The notes beneath the pieces were generated by a model. That model saw only the letters and a program-made list of their open reading frames with translations. It did not search any database and was not told where the DNA came from. Below, in pieces: positions 7,380 to 14,787 of a DNA stretch of 15,874 nucleotides; positions within the stretch are counted from its first letter, which is position 1, and every line of letters begins with the position of its first letter. The DNA comes from Candidatus Cloacimonadota bacterium (GTDB lineage: Bacteria > Cloacimonadota > Cloacimonadia > Cloacimonadales > TCS61). Made by a program: the position numbers and the translations under genes. Location: NCBI GenBank assembly GCA_027858325.1, contig JAQICU010000358.1:1-15874 (forward strand), given 5' to 3'.

Positions 7380-8150
7380 CTATACTTCTATTATCAAACC
7401 CAAATGATCGGATGGATAAATTCCATCTTTATTTGGCTTATTTCCGATTAGTTTTATGCTTTTAATTTTATCTGCAAAAGATTCATTTGCCCAACAGTGA
7501 TCTATCCGTTTTGCAGGAGCAGAGCTGGGATAAGTAAAACCATCAATATCAGGGTTAAGTTTATTCCAAATATCAATAAATCCCTGCATTGTAAGTTTGT
7601 GAATATTCTCATTTTGCGGAGTTGCGTTCATATCACCCAATAGAACTAAAGGATATTCGGAAAACCGTTCAGTATAGCTCATCATCTCGCCAATATTCGA
7701 TCTTAAATTCGTCTCCTCATTTGAGAAATGAGTATTGAAAAGGAAGAAAACAAAACTATCTGAAACCGCAACAGTATAGTGCGTAAGTCGTTGGTTGATG
7801 TCAACAGAATTATGAATATGAGAATGAAATATCGCTCCTGTCTCAATGATATCATTTTTAGAAATAATGGAGAGACCTTCCCAAAAACCATTTATCTTAA
7901 AATGCATTGCGGGCTGGATTAAAATTTTTGCCACCATAAATTTATTCCTGCTTTGAAGTTGTGTCAAAATCTGTTCAGCGGTATTCATATAAGTTGCTTT
8001 TGTGCTTGGGTGATCTTTATTAAAGCGTACTTCCTGCAACGCTATTATGCCAGGATCTGCTTTTATTATTTCGTCTACGATTAAATTCTTCCTAGTAATC
8101 CATTTGGGATGATCATCGTAATTTGCAATATTCCAAGATACAATTTTCAT
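7380..8150 (-). CDS. Endonuclease/exonuclease/phosphatase (EEP) family metal-dependent phosphodiesterase
   Basis: At 256 residues this is a complete single-domain EEP protein. The fold cleaves phosphodiester or phosphomonoester bonds in substrates from DNA to sphingomyelin and inositol phosphates, using Mg2+. Signature residues are in order: Asn7 in VSWNIANYD, Glu40 in ALQEVR, His141 in FNTHFS, Asp173 and Asn175 in LLGDMNATP, Asp217 in AKRIDHCW, and Asp248/His249 in YPSDHLGL. No signal peptide is visible, so it is probably cytoplasmic, which contrasts with its exported operon partner. AGAGGA a few bases before the ATG fixes the start. The transglutaminase-like gene follows after four bases. 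The substrate cannot be read from the motifs; the RIDHCW/SDH arrangement also occurs in nucleases and in phosphatases. Confidence 0.88.
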   Translation of the reverse strand: MKIVSWNIANYDDHPKWITRKNLIVDEIIKADPGIIALQEVRFNKDHPSTKATYMNTAEQILTQLQSRNKFMVAKILIQPAMHFKINGFWEGLSIISKNDIIETGAIFHSHIHNSVDINQRLTHYTVAVSDSFVFFLFNTHFSNEETNLRSNIGEMMSYTERFSEYPLVLLGDMNATPQNENIHKLTMQGFIDIWNKLNPDIDGFTYPSSAPAKRIDHCWANESFADKIKSIKLIGNKPNKDGIYPSDHLGLIIEV

Positions 8151-8177
8151 AATTCCTCTTCATTCATAATACTATAA

Positions 8178-8211
8178 CATTCAGGGTGCATGTTTTCATG
8201 CACCCTGAATG
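8178..8211. repeat. Perfect 15-bp inverted repeat with TTTT loop
   Basis: CATTCAGGGTGCATG (8178-8192) is the exact reverse complement of CATGCACCCTGAATG (8197-8211), separated by TTTT. As RNA this is a very stable hairpin. No T-tract follows on either strand, so it is not a textbook Rho-independent terminator. It lies 27 bases upstream of the phosphodiesterase ATG and about 105 bases past the protease stop. It could be a 5' leader structure, an operator, or a repeat. Confidence 0.75.
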
Positions 8212-8279
8212 GCTTATCAATTTGTTAAAGTCAATCTCTTTCTCCCTTCAAAGCTTCTGCTTCGTAAGGCAATAACAAC

Positions 8280-8295
8280 GGCAGCTTCCGCTGCC
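8280..8295 (-). terminator. Possible weak terminator of the protease gene
   Basis: GGCAGC-TTCC-GCTGCC is a perfect 6-bp GC-rich stem starting 20 bases after the protease stop codon. Reading leftward it is followed by GTTGTTATTG, which is U-rich but interrupted. That placement suits a leaky intrinsic terminator. The same stretch overlaps the repeat shared with 4757-4785. Confidence 0.4.
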
Positions 8296-8315
8296 AAAAC
8301 TACCGGGATCAATGC

Positions 8316-10448
8316 CTATTTCATTAGGATCATCTTTTTAGTCGAAACGTAATTTTCCATTTTCATTTTGTATAAGTAAACTCCGGAAGCAACAGATTTT
8401 TCGTTTTCATCTGTTCCATCCCAAACAACAGAATGGTTTCCTGTAGGTAATGTTTCATTAACCAGAGTTCTTATTCTCTGACCTTTTAAATTGTAGATTT
8501 CAAGATTTACCAATGAAGATGTTTGTGCAACGGAAAAAGAAATTGTAGTTTCAGGATTGAATGGATTTGGATAATTACCCTTCAATGAATTAACTAGTGG
8601 AACTTGAATTCCAGTTGCATCTGTATGATCAACTTCAGCTATATTACTTGGTTCAGATTCCCAGTCCCCACTATACAAAGCAGTAATATAATAGGAATAT
8701 ACTCCAGCAGGAACTCCCAAATCAGCATATGAAAGCTGAACCGTACTATCGAGATATTCACCATCTCTGTAAATTAGAAATTCTAAAAAATCTCTACTGT
8801 ATGCTAAAGCATCCCAGGTTAGCAATATGTTGGATTCCAATGATACCGCTTCAAGACCGGTTGGTACAGGAAGAACCAGTTCAACAGTAACGGTATTAGA
8901 TGGATCAGATTCACCTTCATTGTAAACTGCTGTTACATAATATGAATATGTCCCTCCATCAATATCTTCATCAATATAGTCTGTTGCTGGTTCTATTTCA
9001 GCGAGAAGACTACCATCTTTATATACTTTATAGCCCAAAGCACCTGTACTCCCAACATCCCAGGTAAGTTCAACACTATTATAGTTTATTATTTCAAATC
9101 CTAGATTCTGAGGTGGATTTGTACCGCCTGAACCATCTACAGACAAAGCTTTTATGCAGAAATTTCCTGTGTTTTGAAAACCGGATGGATCATTATAATC
9201 ATAAAAATCGAGCCAGTCGGTTCCACTTTTGTAATAGCTTTCTTCAGGATTGGAAGAAGATTCTACTATCGTACGATAGGATGCACCAAGCAGTACTGGA
9301 ACATCAGAAGTTCTATCGTAAGGATGACCTCCAGCTGAAAGAGATAAATAAACATAAAAGTCATCTCCCTCTGTTACCGGTATACTTGTAGTCAGATCTA
9401 CAGTATGAAGACCGGCATGATCATAAGCACCGGAAACAATAGATAGTTCATTTGTAAGGTTAGTTCCGTCAAAATCATCATAAATTCTAATAATATAGTC
9501 CACGTTATCTACAGCAGCAAAGAAACTCACAGCCTCTATAACTTGAGTTCCGGTGGCTTCAAAAGCATTGAATGCTTCTGTGGCAACAGTTAAAGTATCT
9601 CTCCAACCATGATAGTCGTGATAATAAACATTATCGTACGCCATTGGTTCCACATTTTGAAAGGAAATTGCTCCCATCTCAATATTACGGCAAGAATGTT
9701 TATCATAATAGGAAATCCAAAAATAACCGCTTAAACCCCAACTTGAACCCCAGCTGTTTCTTGCTAGCCAGGCTCCGGGTAATGGTGCTTGAGTTGCATG
9801 ATCATCATCCCAGCCAATAATTGAGACTGCATGATTGGGATCCATGGGGCTAGTTGGTGGCTGATAATGATTGTAATTTGAAATAAATGAACCATCATAA
9901 GCCATGCAGGTTCCCATAATTCCATAATCAATGATCGCCTGTTTGATAACATCTATGTTCGAAAGATCATCTTCCAGTTTATACCATTCCACATCTCTAG
10001 GATAAAAATAGTGATAACTTGATAACCATCTAGCAGGAGGTGAGGCAACATTGGTGTAAGGTGCATCCGTTTCGCGTATTGCGCCTTCAACGCGTGAAAG
10101 ATAAGCAGTTGTAACACGATAATCTCCACCCATATGAACTTCAAGACCGCCACCTGTGGGAGGAGTTGTATCATCGTTGTTGTGTTGATTAAATCCATTC
10201 CACCAATCAAGGTGTGCTTCTGCGAGATTAGGTTCTCCGGTTTCACCCGCTGCAGTCCAGGCACCTGTTATCATCATGTTTCCTTCCATGGATGCATAGG
10301 CACCAAACGTCCAGCAAGTTCCATAAGGACCCTGATTCCTAACACCGGGAACATAATTCACTCCGTTAACATCACGCAGATCATATGTGTCTGCAATTAA
10401 TAGTATTGAAAACACAAGCAATAAGACTAAAATTAAATTTTTCAACAT
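8316..10448 (-). CDS. Secreted papain-family (C1) cysteine protease with lectin-like, fibronectin III and type IX sorting domains
   Basis: A 710-residue extracellular protease. The signal peptide covers about residues 1-20. The papain fold follows almost at once: Gln39 and Cys45 in NQGPYGTCWTFGAYAS, His206 in DPNHAVSIIGWD, Asn231 in LARNSWGSSWG, so the catalytic set is complete. There is no room for an inhibitory prodomain. Residues about 270-435 resemble the lectin-like domain often found after such proteases. Two fibronectin type III repeats follow (about 444-524 and 526-608, each with a YSYYVTA/YSYYITA strand). The C-terminal 622-710 is a FlgD-like/type IX sorting domain (YPNPFNPET, IYNLKGQRI, SGVYLYKM, KKMILMK), implying export across the outer membrane and possibly surface attachment. 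GGAGGA before the ATG supports the start. It appears to be a single-gene unit with its own promoter region. The likely role is digestion of external protein. Confidence 0.92.
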   Translation of the reverse strand: MLKNLILVLLLVFSILLIADTYDLRDVNGVNYVPGVRNQGPYGTCWTFGAYASMEGNMMITGAWTAAGETGEPNLAEAHLDWWNGFNQHNNDDTTPPTGGGLEVHMGGDYRVTTAYLSRVEGAIRETDAPYTNVASPPARWLSSYHYFYPRDVEWYKLEDDLSNIDVIKQAIIDYGIMGTCMAYDGSFISNYNHYQPPTSPMDPNHAVSIIGWDDDHATQAPLPGAWLARNSWGSSWGLSGYFWISYYDKHSCRNIEMGAISFQNVEPMAYDNVYYHDYHGWRDTLTVATEAFNAFEATGTQVIEAVSFFAAVDNVDYIIRIYDDFDGTNLTNELSIVSGAYDHAGLHTVDLTTSIPVTEGDDFYVYLSLSAGGHPYDRTSDVPVLLGASYRTIVESSSNPEESYYKSGTDWLDFYDYNDPSGFQNTGNFCIKALSVDGSGGTNPPQNLGFEIINYNSVELTWDVGSTGALGYKVYKDGSLLAEIEPATDYIDEDIDGGTYSYYVTAVYNEGESDPSNTVTVELVLPVPTGLEAVSLESNILLTWDALAYSRDFLEFLIYRDGEYLDSTVQLSYADLGVPAGVYSYYITALYSGDWESEPSNIAEVDHTDATGIQVPLVNSLKGNYPNPFNPETTISFSVAQTSSLVNLEIYNLKGQRIRTLVNETLPTGNHSVVWDGTDENEKSVASGVYLYKMKMENYVSTKKMILMK

Positions 10449-10481
10449 TTTTCCTCCATAATTTTTTTATTTCATCCATTT

Positions 10482-10487
10482 ATTATA
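10482..10487 (-). promoter_or_regulatory. Candidate -10 box for the protease gene
   Basis: On the minus strand a perfect TATAAT lies 34-39 bases upstream of the protease ATG, giving a leader of roughly 27 bases that ends in the strong ribosome binding site. The -35 region (TTCTCT-like) is poor. A TTGACT further upstream (plus 10533-10538) is too far to pair with it. Two copies of TCAAATAAAAGAT (10535-10547 and 10615-10627) lie upstream, 80 bases apart, and could be regulatory, though this is speculative. Confidence 0.4.
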
Positions 10488-10641
10488 AATGCATAATTCA
10501 TACCAGAGAATAAATTTAATTGTTTAGTAATTAGTCAAATAAAAGATTAGATTGAAAAAAAGCGAATTTTATTACCATTCCCAAAAAAGGATTTGAGAAC
10601 TAGCCGATAATTATTCAAATAAAAGATGATATTTGTTCGTT

Positions 10642-10664
10642 GGACTTCTCGTAACGAGGAGTCC
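10642..10664. repeat. Palindrome in the protease/TonB-receptor intergenic region
   Basis: GGACTTCTCGT (10642-10652) and ACGAGGAGTCC (10654-10664) are reverse complements with one T-G wobble around a single central base, so the duplex is almost fully palindromic. It lies about 195 bases upstream of the protease start. The 499-base gap 10449-10947 also holds a structured repeat at 10741-10794 and the terminator at 10893-10923. I see no gene in it. Confidence 0.55.
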
Positions 10665-10740
10665 ACAATTTTTCAATTTCGACACAAAAGATTCATCGCA
10701 GGAATTAGATCGAAAAGATCCAAAAAACAAAATGGTTCAG

Positions 10741-10794
10741 CACCCTGTAAGAGTTTCTTTCAGACACTCTCCAATTTTTAACTCATCCAGGGTG
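10741..10794. repeat. Two-tier hairpin element with CACCCTG/CAGGGTG outer stem
   Basis: The outer stem is CACCCTG (10741-10747) with CAGGGTG (10788-10794). A symmetric 3-base internal loop (TAA/ATC) follows, then an inner stem GAGTT (10751-10755) with AACTC (10780-10784) and a 24-base apical loop. The CAGGGTG/CACCCTG pair also forms the core of the hairpin at 8178-8211. It looks like a degenerate dispersed palindromic repeat rather than a coding region. Confidence 0.45.
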
Positions 10795-10892
10795 GGTAAA
10801 ACTATAGTCATTGAAAGAAATCTGCCATTTTCAAACATACCTTAAAAGTGTTAAGCAGGAAGAGAGTTCTAAGAGAAACGCTTTCAAGGTAT

Positions 10893-10923
10893 AAAAAAAG
10901 GGGAAGCCAATAAAGGCTTCCCC
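10893..10923 (-). terminator. Rho-independent terminator of the TonB-receptor gene
   Basis: Reading leftward, GGGGAAGCC-TTTATT-GGCTTCCCC forms a perfect 9-bp stem with a 6-base loop, followed at once by seven T residues. It begins 24 bases past the receptor stop codon. Position, stem strength and T-tract are all textbook, and it isolates the receptor from the protease gene downstream. Confidence 0.93.
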
Positions 10924-10947
10924 AAAGTAACAATGATGTATATCTAA

Positions 10948-13659
10948 TTAGAAATTAATAGCTATTCCTGCATTAAATGTTCTTGGTAAACCAAAGTAAA
11001 CTTCTGCAGAACTACCGGAATGAGGATAATATGGACCTGAGCCCCATTGTGCCCAAGCATTGTATGAGCTATTATCAACTGCATCTTGAACATATGTGTC
11101 ATCCAACAAATTGAATAAATGAGCATAGGCTTCCATTTGAATTCCATTAACTATTGTAGGAAGTTTATAAATCAAATGAAGATCTACAACACCGTATGCT
11201 GGTATTTCCCAACTTTCTTCTGTGTCATCTGGATCTTGACGGCTGAATGGATCAAATGTTGCATAGAAATCAGTGAAATATTTATAAGATACATTAGCAC
11301 TCAACCCCTCAATAGGAAATAGTGTTGTTCCAAAAGCAAGTTGTGTTTGAGGAGCATCACCAACTTTCAGGTCTTTTACATAAATATCAAGAGTATCTTC
11401 ATCACCAGGAGCAGCTTCATATCTAACATCTAATAAATCGTTTAAGTATTTCCAATCACCTTTTGATAAAGAAATATCAAATTTTGCAAATGACAATGGT
11501 TGTGAATGAGCTTCAATTTCAACACCCATGTGTCTTGCATCAATACCACTTACAAATATCTTGATATCATCATCGATTTCTTCGTCATATACAGAGAAGC
11601 TTTTTGATTGATCGTCCCAATTCGTGAAGTAAAAACCACCTTTAACATTCAACAATCCATCCATACCAACAAAATTAACTCCAGTTTCAATAGAAGTAAA
11701 TTTCTCATTTTTTGGATCTCCAACTAATTCTCCGGTCCAATCATTAATTACTTCATCAAATATGGGGCATTTATTTACATAGCCGGCATTTCCATAGAAT
11801 CCAACTGCATCTGTTACTCGGAAACTTGCTCCACCTTTAGCCTGGTAACCGAGAATCCAATCTGTTTCTGAGAATAATTCCTCACCAGTTCCATCATCAA
11901 CAAAGTGGTCTGTATAGGAATATTTAACGGAAGAAAGTCCACCCATAAGTGTAGCGGTCAGTTTATCATTTGAATATTCACCTTGAGCATATCCACCAAA
12001 CCAACCTACTGTATTAGTATTACAGTAATCAATTTTGTCACCGAGACCTTTCTGATAATCTTCTTCTGTGGTATCAAAGTCATTGCCATCAAACCTAAAA
12101 TAATCTCCACCTAACAAATCACGTACTTCTCTGTAGTGTTCAATTTCAGCAGTTCTCCAATCAATTCCAATTGACGATTTAACTGTTTCGGAAATTTGAT
12201 AGTATGCTTTGGATATTGCTCCGATAGTCCATTGAGTATTTACACTATTACGAAGAATACCGGATGAACCTGTACTTAATGTATCATTTTCTGCAATTGT
12301 TGAATTCCAGTCGATTACTCTGGATGGTCCAGAATAATCCCAATTCAAGCTACCATAAGTACCAGTCCCACCGCCTTTACCGCCTGAGTAATAAATAATA
12401 GAATAAACATCCAATTTCTCATTTAATTTTGTAAACCAGTTTAAGTTAATTTGTGGTTTATGATAGTAGTTTTCGCTTTCATTTATGAAAGTTGGTGAAT
12501 ATCTATTATGAACTTCTCCATCCCACCATTGTTTTCCATCATAGGTCGGATTTACAGCATTCCAGTTTTCATTGTAGTATATTCCAGCTTCAGATTCTCC
12601 GAAATCAGATAAGTAGTCCGCCATTACACTGTCGGGCACATCTGAATTATCTTCGGCATATTCATGGCTGAATGCAGCCATATTCTGCATATACCGCATC
12701 TGTCCATGTCTTTGCGGAGCACCGGCAGCATAGAATTCAAGACGATTGTTTTCATTGATATTATAGCTAGTAGCTAGATAGTAAGACCAGGCATCTGTCC
12801 ATGTTCCATCAATTACACCATCGCCGGTCTTACGGGTAACATTAAAGCTAAGAGCATATTTGTTATCAATTAAACCAGAATTTGCTACAAGAGTGTTCTT
12901 TTGAAATCCGCCGGAACCATATTCTTGTTTGAATAAAACCCCTTCTTTCATTTGAGTTGCATCGGTAATCATATTCATAGTTCCGCCAATAGAAGGAACT
13001 GCAAGATTAACTGCACTTAATCCTCTTTGAACCTGGATTGAGGATGTGGCATCACCCAAACCATCCCAGTTTGACCAATAAACCCAGCCATTTTCCATAT
13101 CATTGATTGGAACACCGTTGATCATCACTGCAACATTTGCTTGATCAAAACCACGGATATTTAAACGAGCATCACCTGAACCACCACCTTGACCGGTGGA
13201 ATAAACACTTGGAGTGTTTGTTAGAACAAGCGGGATATCACGTGAACCGAGGGACGATGTAATCTCTGCTTTTTCAACATTTGTAAATGCGATAGGAGTT
13301 TCGATATTTGCACGATCTGAAACGACATTTATCCCCTCGATACTAATTGATACAACAGCAAGTTTAACATTAACAATTGCTGTTTCATTTTCCATTACAT
13401 CAACTTCCAAAGTCTTAGTTCCGTAACCCATGTAGCGAACCTGAACTTCAACCATACCAACAGGAACATCTGATAATGTAAAAGTACCATTGTCTTTTGT
13501 GTAGGTACCCTGTTCCGCACCAACTAATATCACTGCTGCATTAGCAAGTGGCTGTCCACTGTCCTCGATAGTAACCCGCCCGGCAATTTTTCCAACTTGC
13601 GCATACAATGGCAGTATCAACAAAACTGTAAGAATAACGAACAATACGATTTTCTTCAT
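10948..13659 (-). CDS. TonB-dependent outer-membrane receptor with carboxypeptidase-regulatory-like N-terminal domain
   Basis: This 903-residue protein has a signal peptide (MKKIVLFVIL..., cleavage after PLYA at about 20). A carboxypeptidase-regulatory-like beta domain follows (about 23-100; GKIAGRVTIEDSGQPLANAAV, then GTYTKDNGTF). The plug domain (about 118-232) is clear from RLNIRGFDQANVAVMINGVPIND and SIQVQRGLSAV. The rest is a 22-strand-type beta-barrel, tyrosine/tryptophan-rich, ending in GIAINF with a terminal Phe typical of outer-membrane proteins. Such receptors import bound ligands using TonB energy; the regulatory-like domain is common in FCB-group receptors. No SusD-like lipoprotein adjoins it, so a classical Sus glycan system is not indicated. 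AAGGAGG five bases before the ATG supports the start. The ligand is unknown. A TTGACA about 75 bases upstream could be a -35 box, but no -10 box pairs with it well. Confidence 0.92.
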   Translation of the reverse strand: MKKIVLFVILTVLLILPLYAQVGKIAGRVTIEDSGQPLANAAVILVGAEQGTYTKDNGTFTLSDVPVGMVEVQVRYMGYGTKTLEVDVMENETAIVNVKLAVVSISIEGINVVSDRANIETPIAFTNVEKAEITSSLGSRDIPLVLTNTPSVYSTGQGGGSGDARLNIRGFDQANVAVMINGVPINDMENGWVYWSNWDGLGDATSSIQVQRGLSAVNLAVPSIGGTMNMITDATQMKEGVLFKQEYGSGGFQKNTLVANSGLIDNKYALSFNVTRKTGDGVIDGTWTDAWSYYLATSYNINENNRLEFYAAGAPQRHGQMRYMQNMAAFSHEYAEDNSDVPDSVMADYLSDFGESEAGIYYNENWNAVNPTYDGKQWWDGEVHNRYSPTFINESENYYHKPQINLNWFTKLNEKLDVYSIIYYSGGKGGGTGTYGSLNWDYSGPSRVIDWNSTIAENDTLSTGSSGILRNSVNTQWTIGAISKAYYQISETVKSSIGIDWRTAEIEHYREVRDLLGGDYFRFDGNDFDTTEEDYQKGLGDKIDYCNTNTVGWFGGYAQGEYSNDKLTATLMGGLSSVKYSYTDHFVDDGTGEELFSETDWILGYQAKGGASFRVTDAVGFYGNAGYVNKCPIFDEVINDWTGELVGDPKNEKFTSIETGVNFVGMDGLLNVKGGFYFTNWDDQSKSFSVYDEEIDDDIKIFVSGIDARHMGVEIEAHSQPLSFAKFDISLSKGDWKYLNDLLDVRYEAAPGDEDTLDIYVKDLKVGDAPQTQLAFGTTLFPIEGLSANVSYKYFTDFYATFDPFSRQDPDDTEESWEIPAYGVVDLHLIYKLPTIVNGIQMEAYAHLFNLLDDTYVQDAVDNSSYNAWAQWGSGPYYPHSGSSAEVYFGLPRTFNAGIAINF

Positions 13660-13846
13660 AACATCCTCCTTGTTATAATTAATACGACTCTGCGAAAAAG
13701 TTGGTTAGTGCTTGTGAAATGTCAAGTTGAAAATTAATATTCTTTCATTTATATGTATAATTTGACAGTATCTTATTTTATTAACTTTGAATTATATCAT
13801 TTTTTTTATATTTAACTACCTATGAAAATTATAATTACTTATTCTA

Positions 13847-14626
13847 TTATTTATTATTGTTTAAATGTTCCCACAATTTTTTTTTTTTTGTTTTCTCCGG
13901 AATTTGTCGTGGCCCACCGTAAAGAGTTTTTTCCCATTCACCATACATTGGGTTTGGAAGAATGATAAATTTCTTACCGAACTCATCTTTAAAATCTTCT
14001 ACGGATGAAAATCTTTCCTCAATGTTTTTCATGCGGAAAACATCCTCGAAATCAATTAAATTATCTCCAATAAGCATAACAATAAAATGATCTTCAGCAA
14101 CTTGATCTCTTCTGATGCCTTTATTGGATGTATCATCATTTAGAAGAATGTGAGATTCCTCGGATTGAGGGTAGCCTAATGCTTTAAGATTATTTAACGT
14201 TCCTTCCATATGACGCAATTTTCTATTGGAAATGTAATAAATTTCACAACCATTATCAAATGCATAATTAAGGAAATCTAAAGCTCCCGGTATTGCTTTT
14301 GCTTCAGCGCTTTTTACCCAATTATCAAAGTCTCTGCTATATTGTGCACCATCAACGATCGCTTTGATCTGGAAAGCCGAATTATCTATTACAGTTTCAT
14401 CTGCATCTACAATTATTGCTCTCTTTTGTGTCCGCGTGATTCTTAGATCTTCATCCAAACGTAATCTGGCAATATTATAAGCCTGATAAGCAAGAGCACG
14501 ATATTCTGCTGATGTAGTTTGCCAGAGAGTTGACATAATTAGAGATTTACGCATTAAACCTATATCATCAGTAAACCCCAAGCAAGTTAAAGTTAAAACG
14601 ATAAGAATTATTATTGTTTTTTTCAT
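13847..14626 (-). CDS. Exported acid phosphatase, HAD class IIIB, lipoprotein e(P4) family
   Basis: A 259-residue exported phosphatase. A basic, hydrophobic N-terminus acts as signal; Cys15 (LTLTC) could be lipidated, but the lipobox is poor. The family signatures follow: WQTTSAEYRALAYQAYN (35-51), HAD motif I in VDADETVIDNS (nucleophile Asp74, with Asp76), IPGALDFL (112-119), motif II in YYISNRK (131-136), Lys169 as motif III, motif IV in IGDNLIDF (186-193), and LPNPMYGEWE near the end. In Haemophilus, e(P4) dephosphorylates NMN and other 5'-nucleotides in the outer envelope. AAGGAGA before the ATG marks the start. A run of 13 A in the coding strand (plus 13877-13889) encodes a KKKK tail and may slip. 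Neighbours are a deoxynucleoside kinase upstream (161-base gap) and the TonB receptor downstream (187-base gap). Confidence 0.93.
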   Translation of the reverse strand: MKKTIIILIVLTLTCLGFTDDIGLMRKSLIMSTLWQTTSAEYRALAYQAYNIARLRLDEDLRITRTQKRAIIVDADETVIDNSAFQIKAIVDGAQYSRDFDNWVKSAEAKAIPGALDFLNYAFDNGCEIYYISNRKLRHMEGTLNNLKALGYPQSEESHILLNDDTSNKGIRRDQVAEDHFIVMLIGDNLIDFEDVFRMKNIEERFSSVEDFKDEFGKKFIILPNPMYGEWEKTLYGGPRQIPEKTKKKKLWEHLNNNK

Positions 14627-14652
14627 ATTTGTCTCCTTAATTTAAAAAGATT

Positions 14653-14766
14653 GTCATTATGAGTTTTCTTCTTGCTGAAACCAATAAAGCAATCTCATTC
14701 GTCTTAAATAATTAAATGTTCGAGATTGCCGCGATAGAATTTCTTCGTAAGATTACTCGCAATGAC
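14653..14766. repeat. 114-bp imperfect palindromic intergenic repeat
   Basis: The left arm (14653-14696) starts GTCATTATGAG and ends GCAATCTC. The right arm (14722-14766) starts GAGATTGCC and ends CTCGCAATGAC, which is its approximate reverse complement with scattered mismatches. A 25-base loop (14697-14721) separates them. The termini match the well-known GTCATTGCGAG...CTCGCAATGAC class of dispersed bacterial palindromic repeats. It fills most of the 161-base gap between the kinase and phosphatase genes and would be transcribed with them if they are co-transcribed. Confidence 0.75.
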
Positions 14767-14787
14767 GATCTCTCATTTTGCAGAACC

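Noticed and set aside
10633..10845. A 70-codon plus-strand frame (MFVGLLVTRS...)
   Set aside because: It reads through the palindrome at 10642-10664 and the hairpin at 10741-10794, so the peptide is best seen as a translated repeat.
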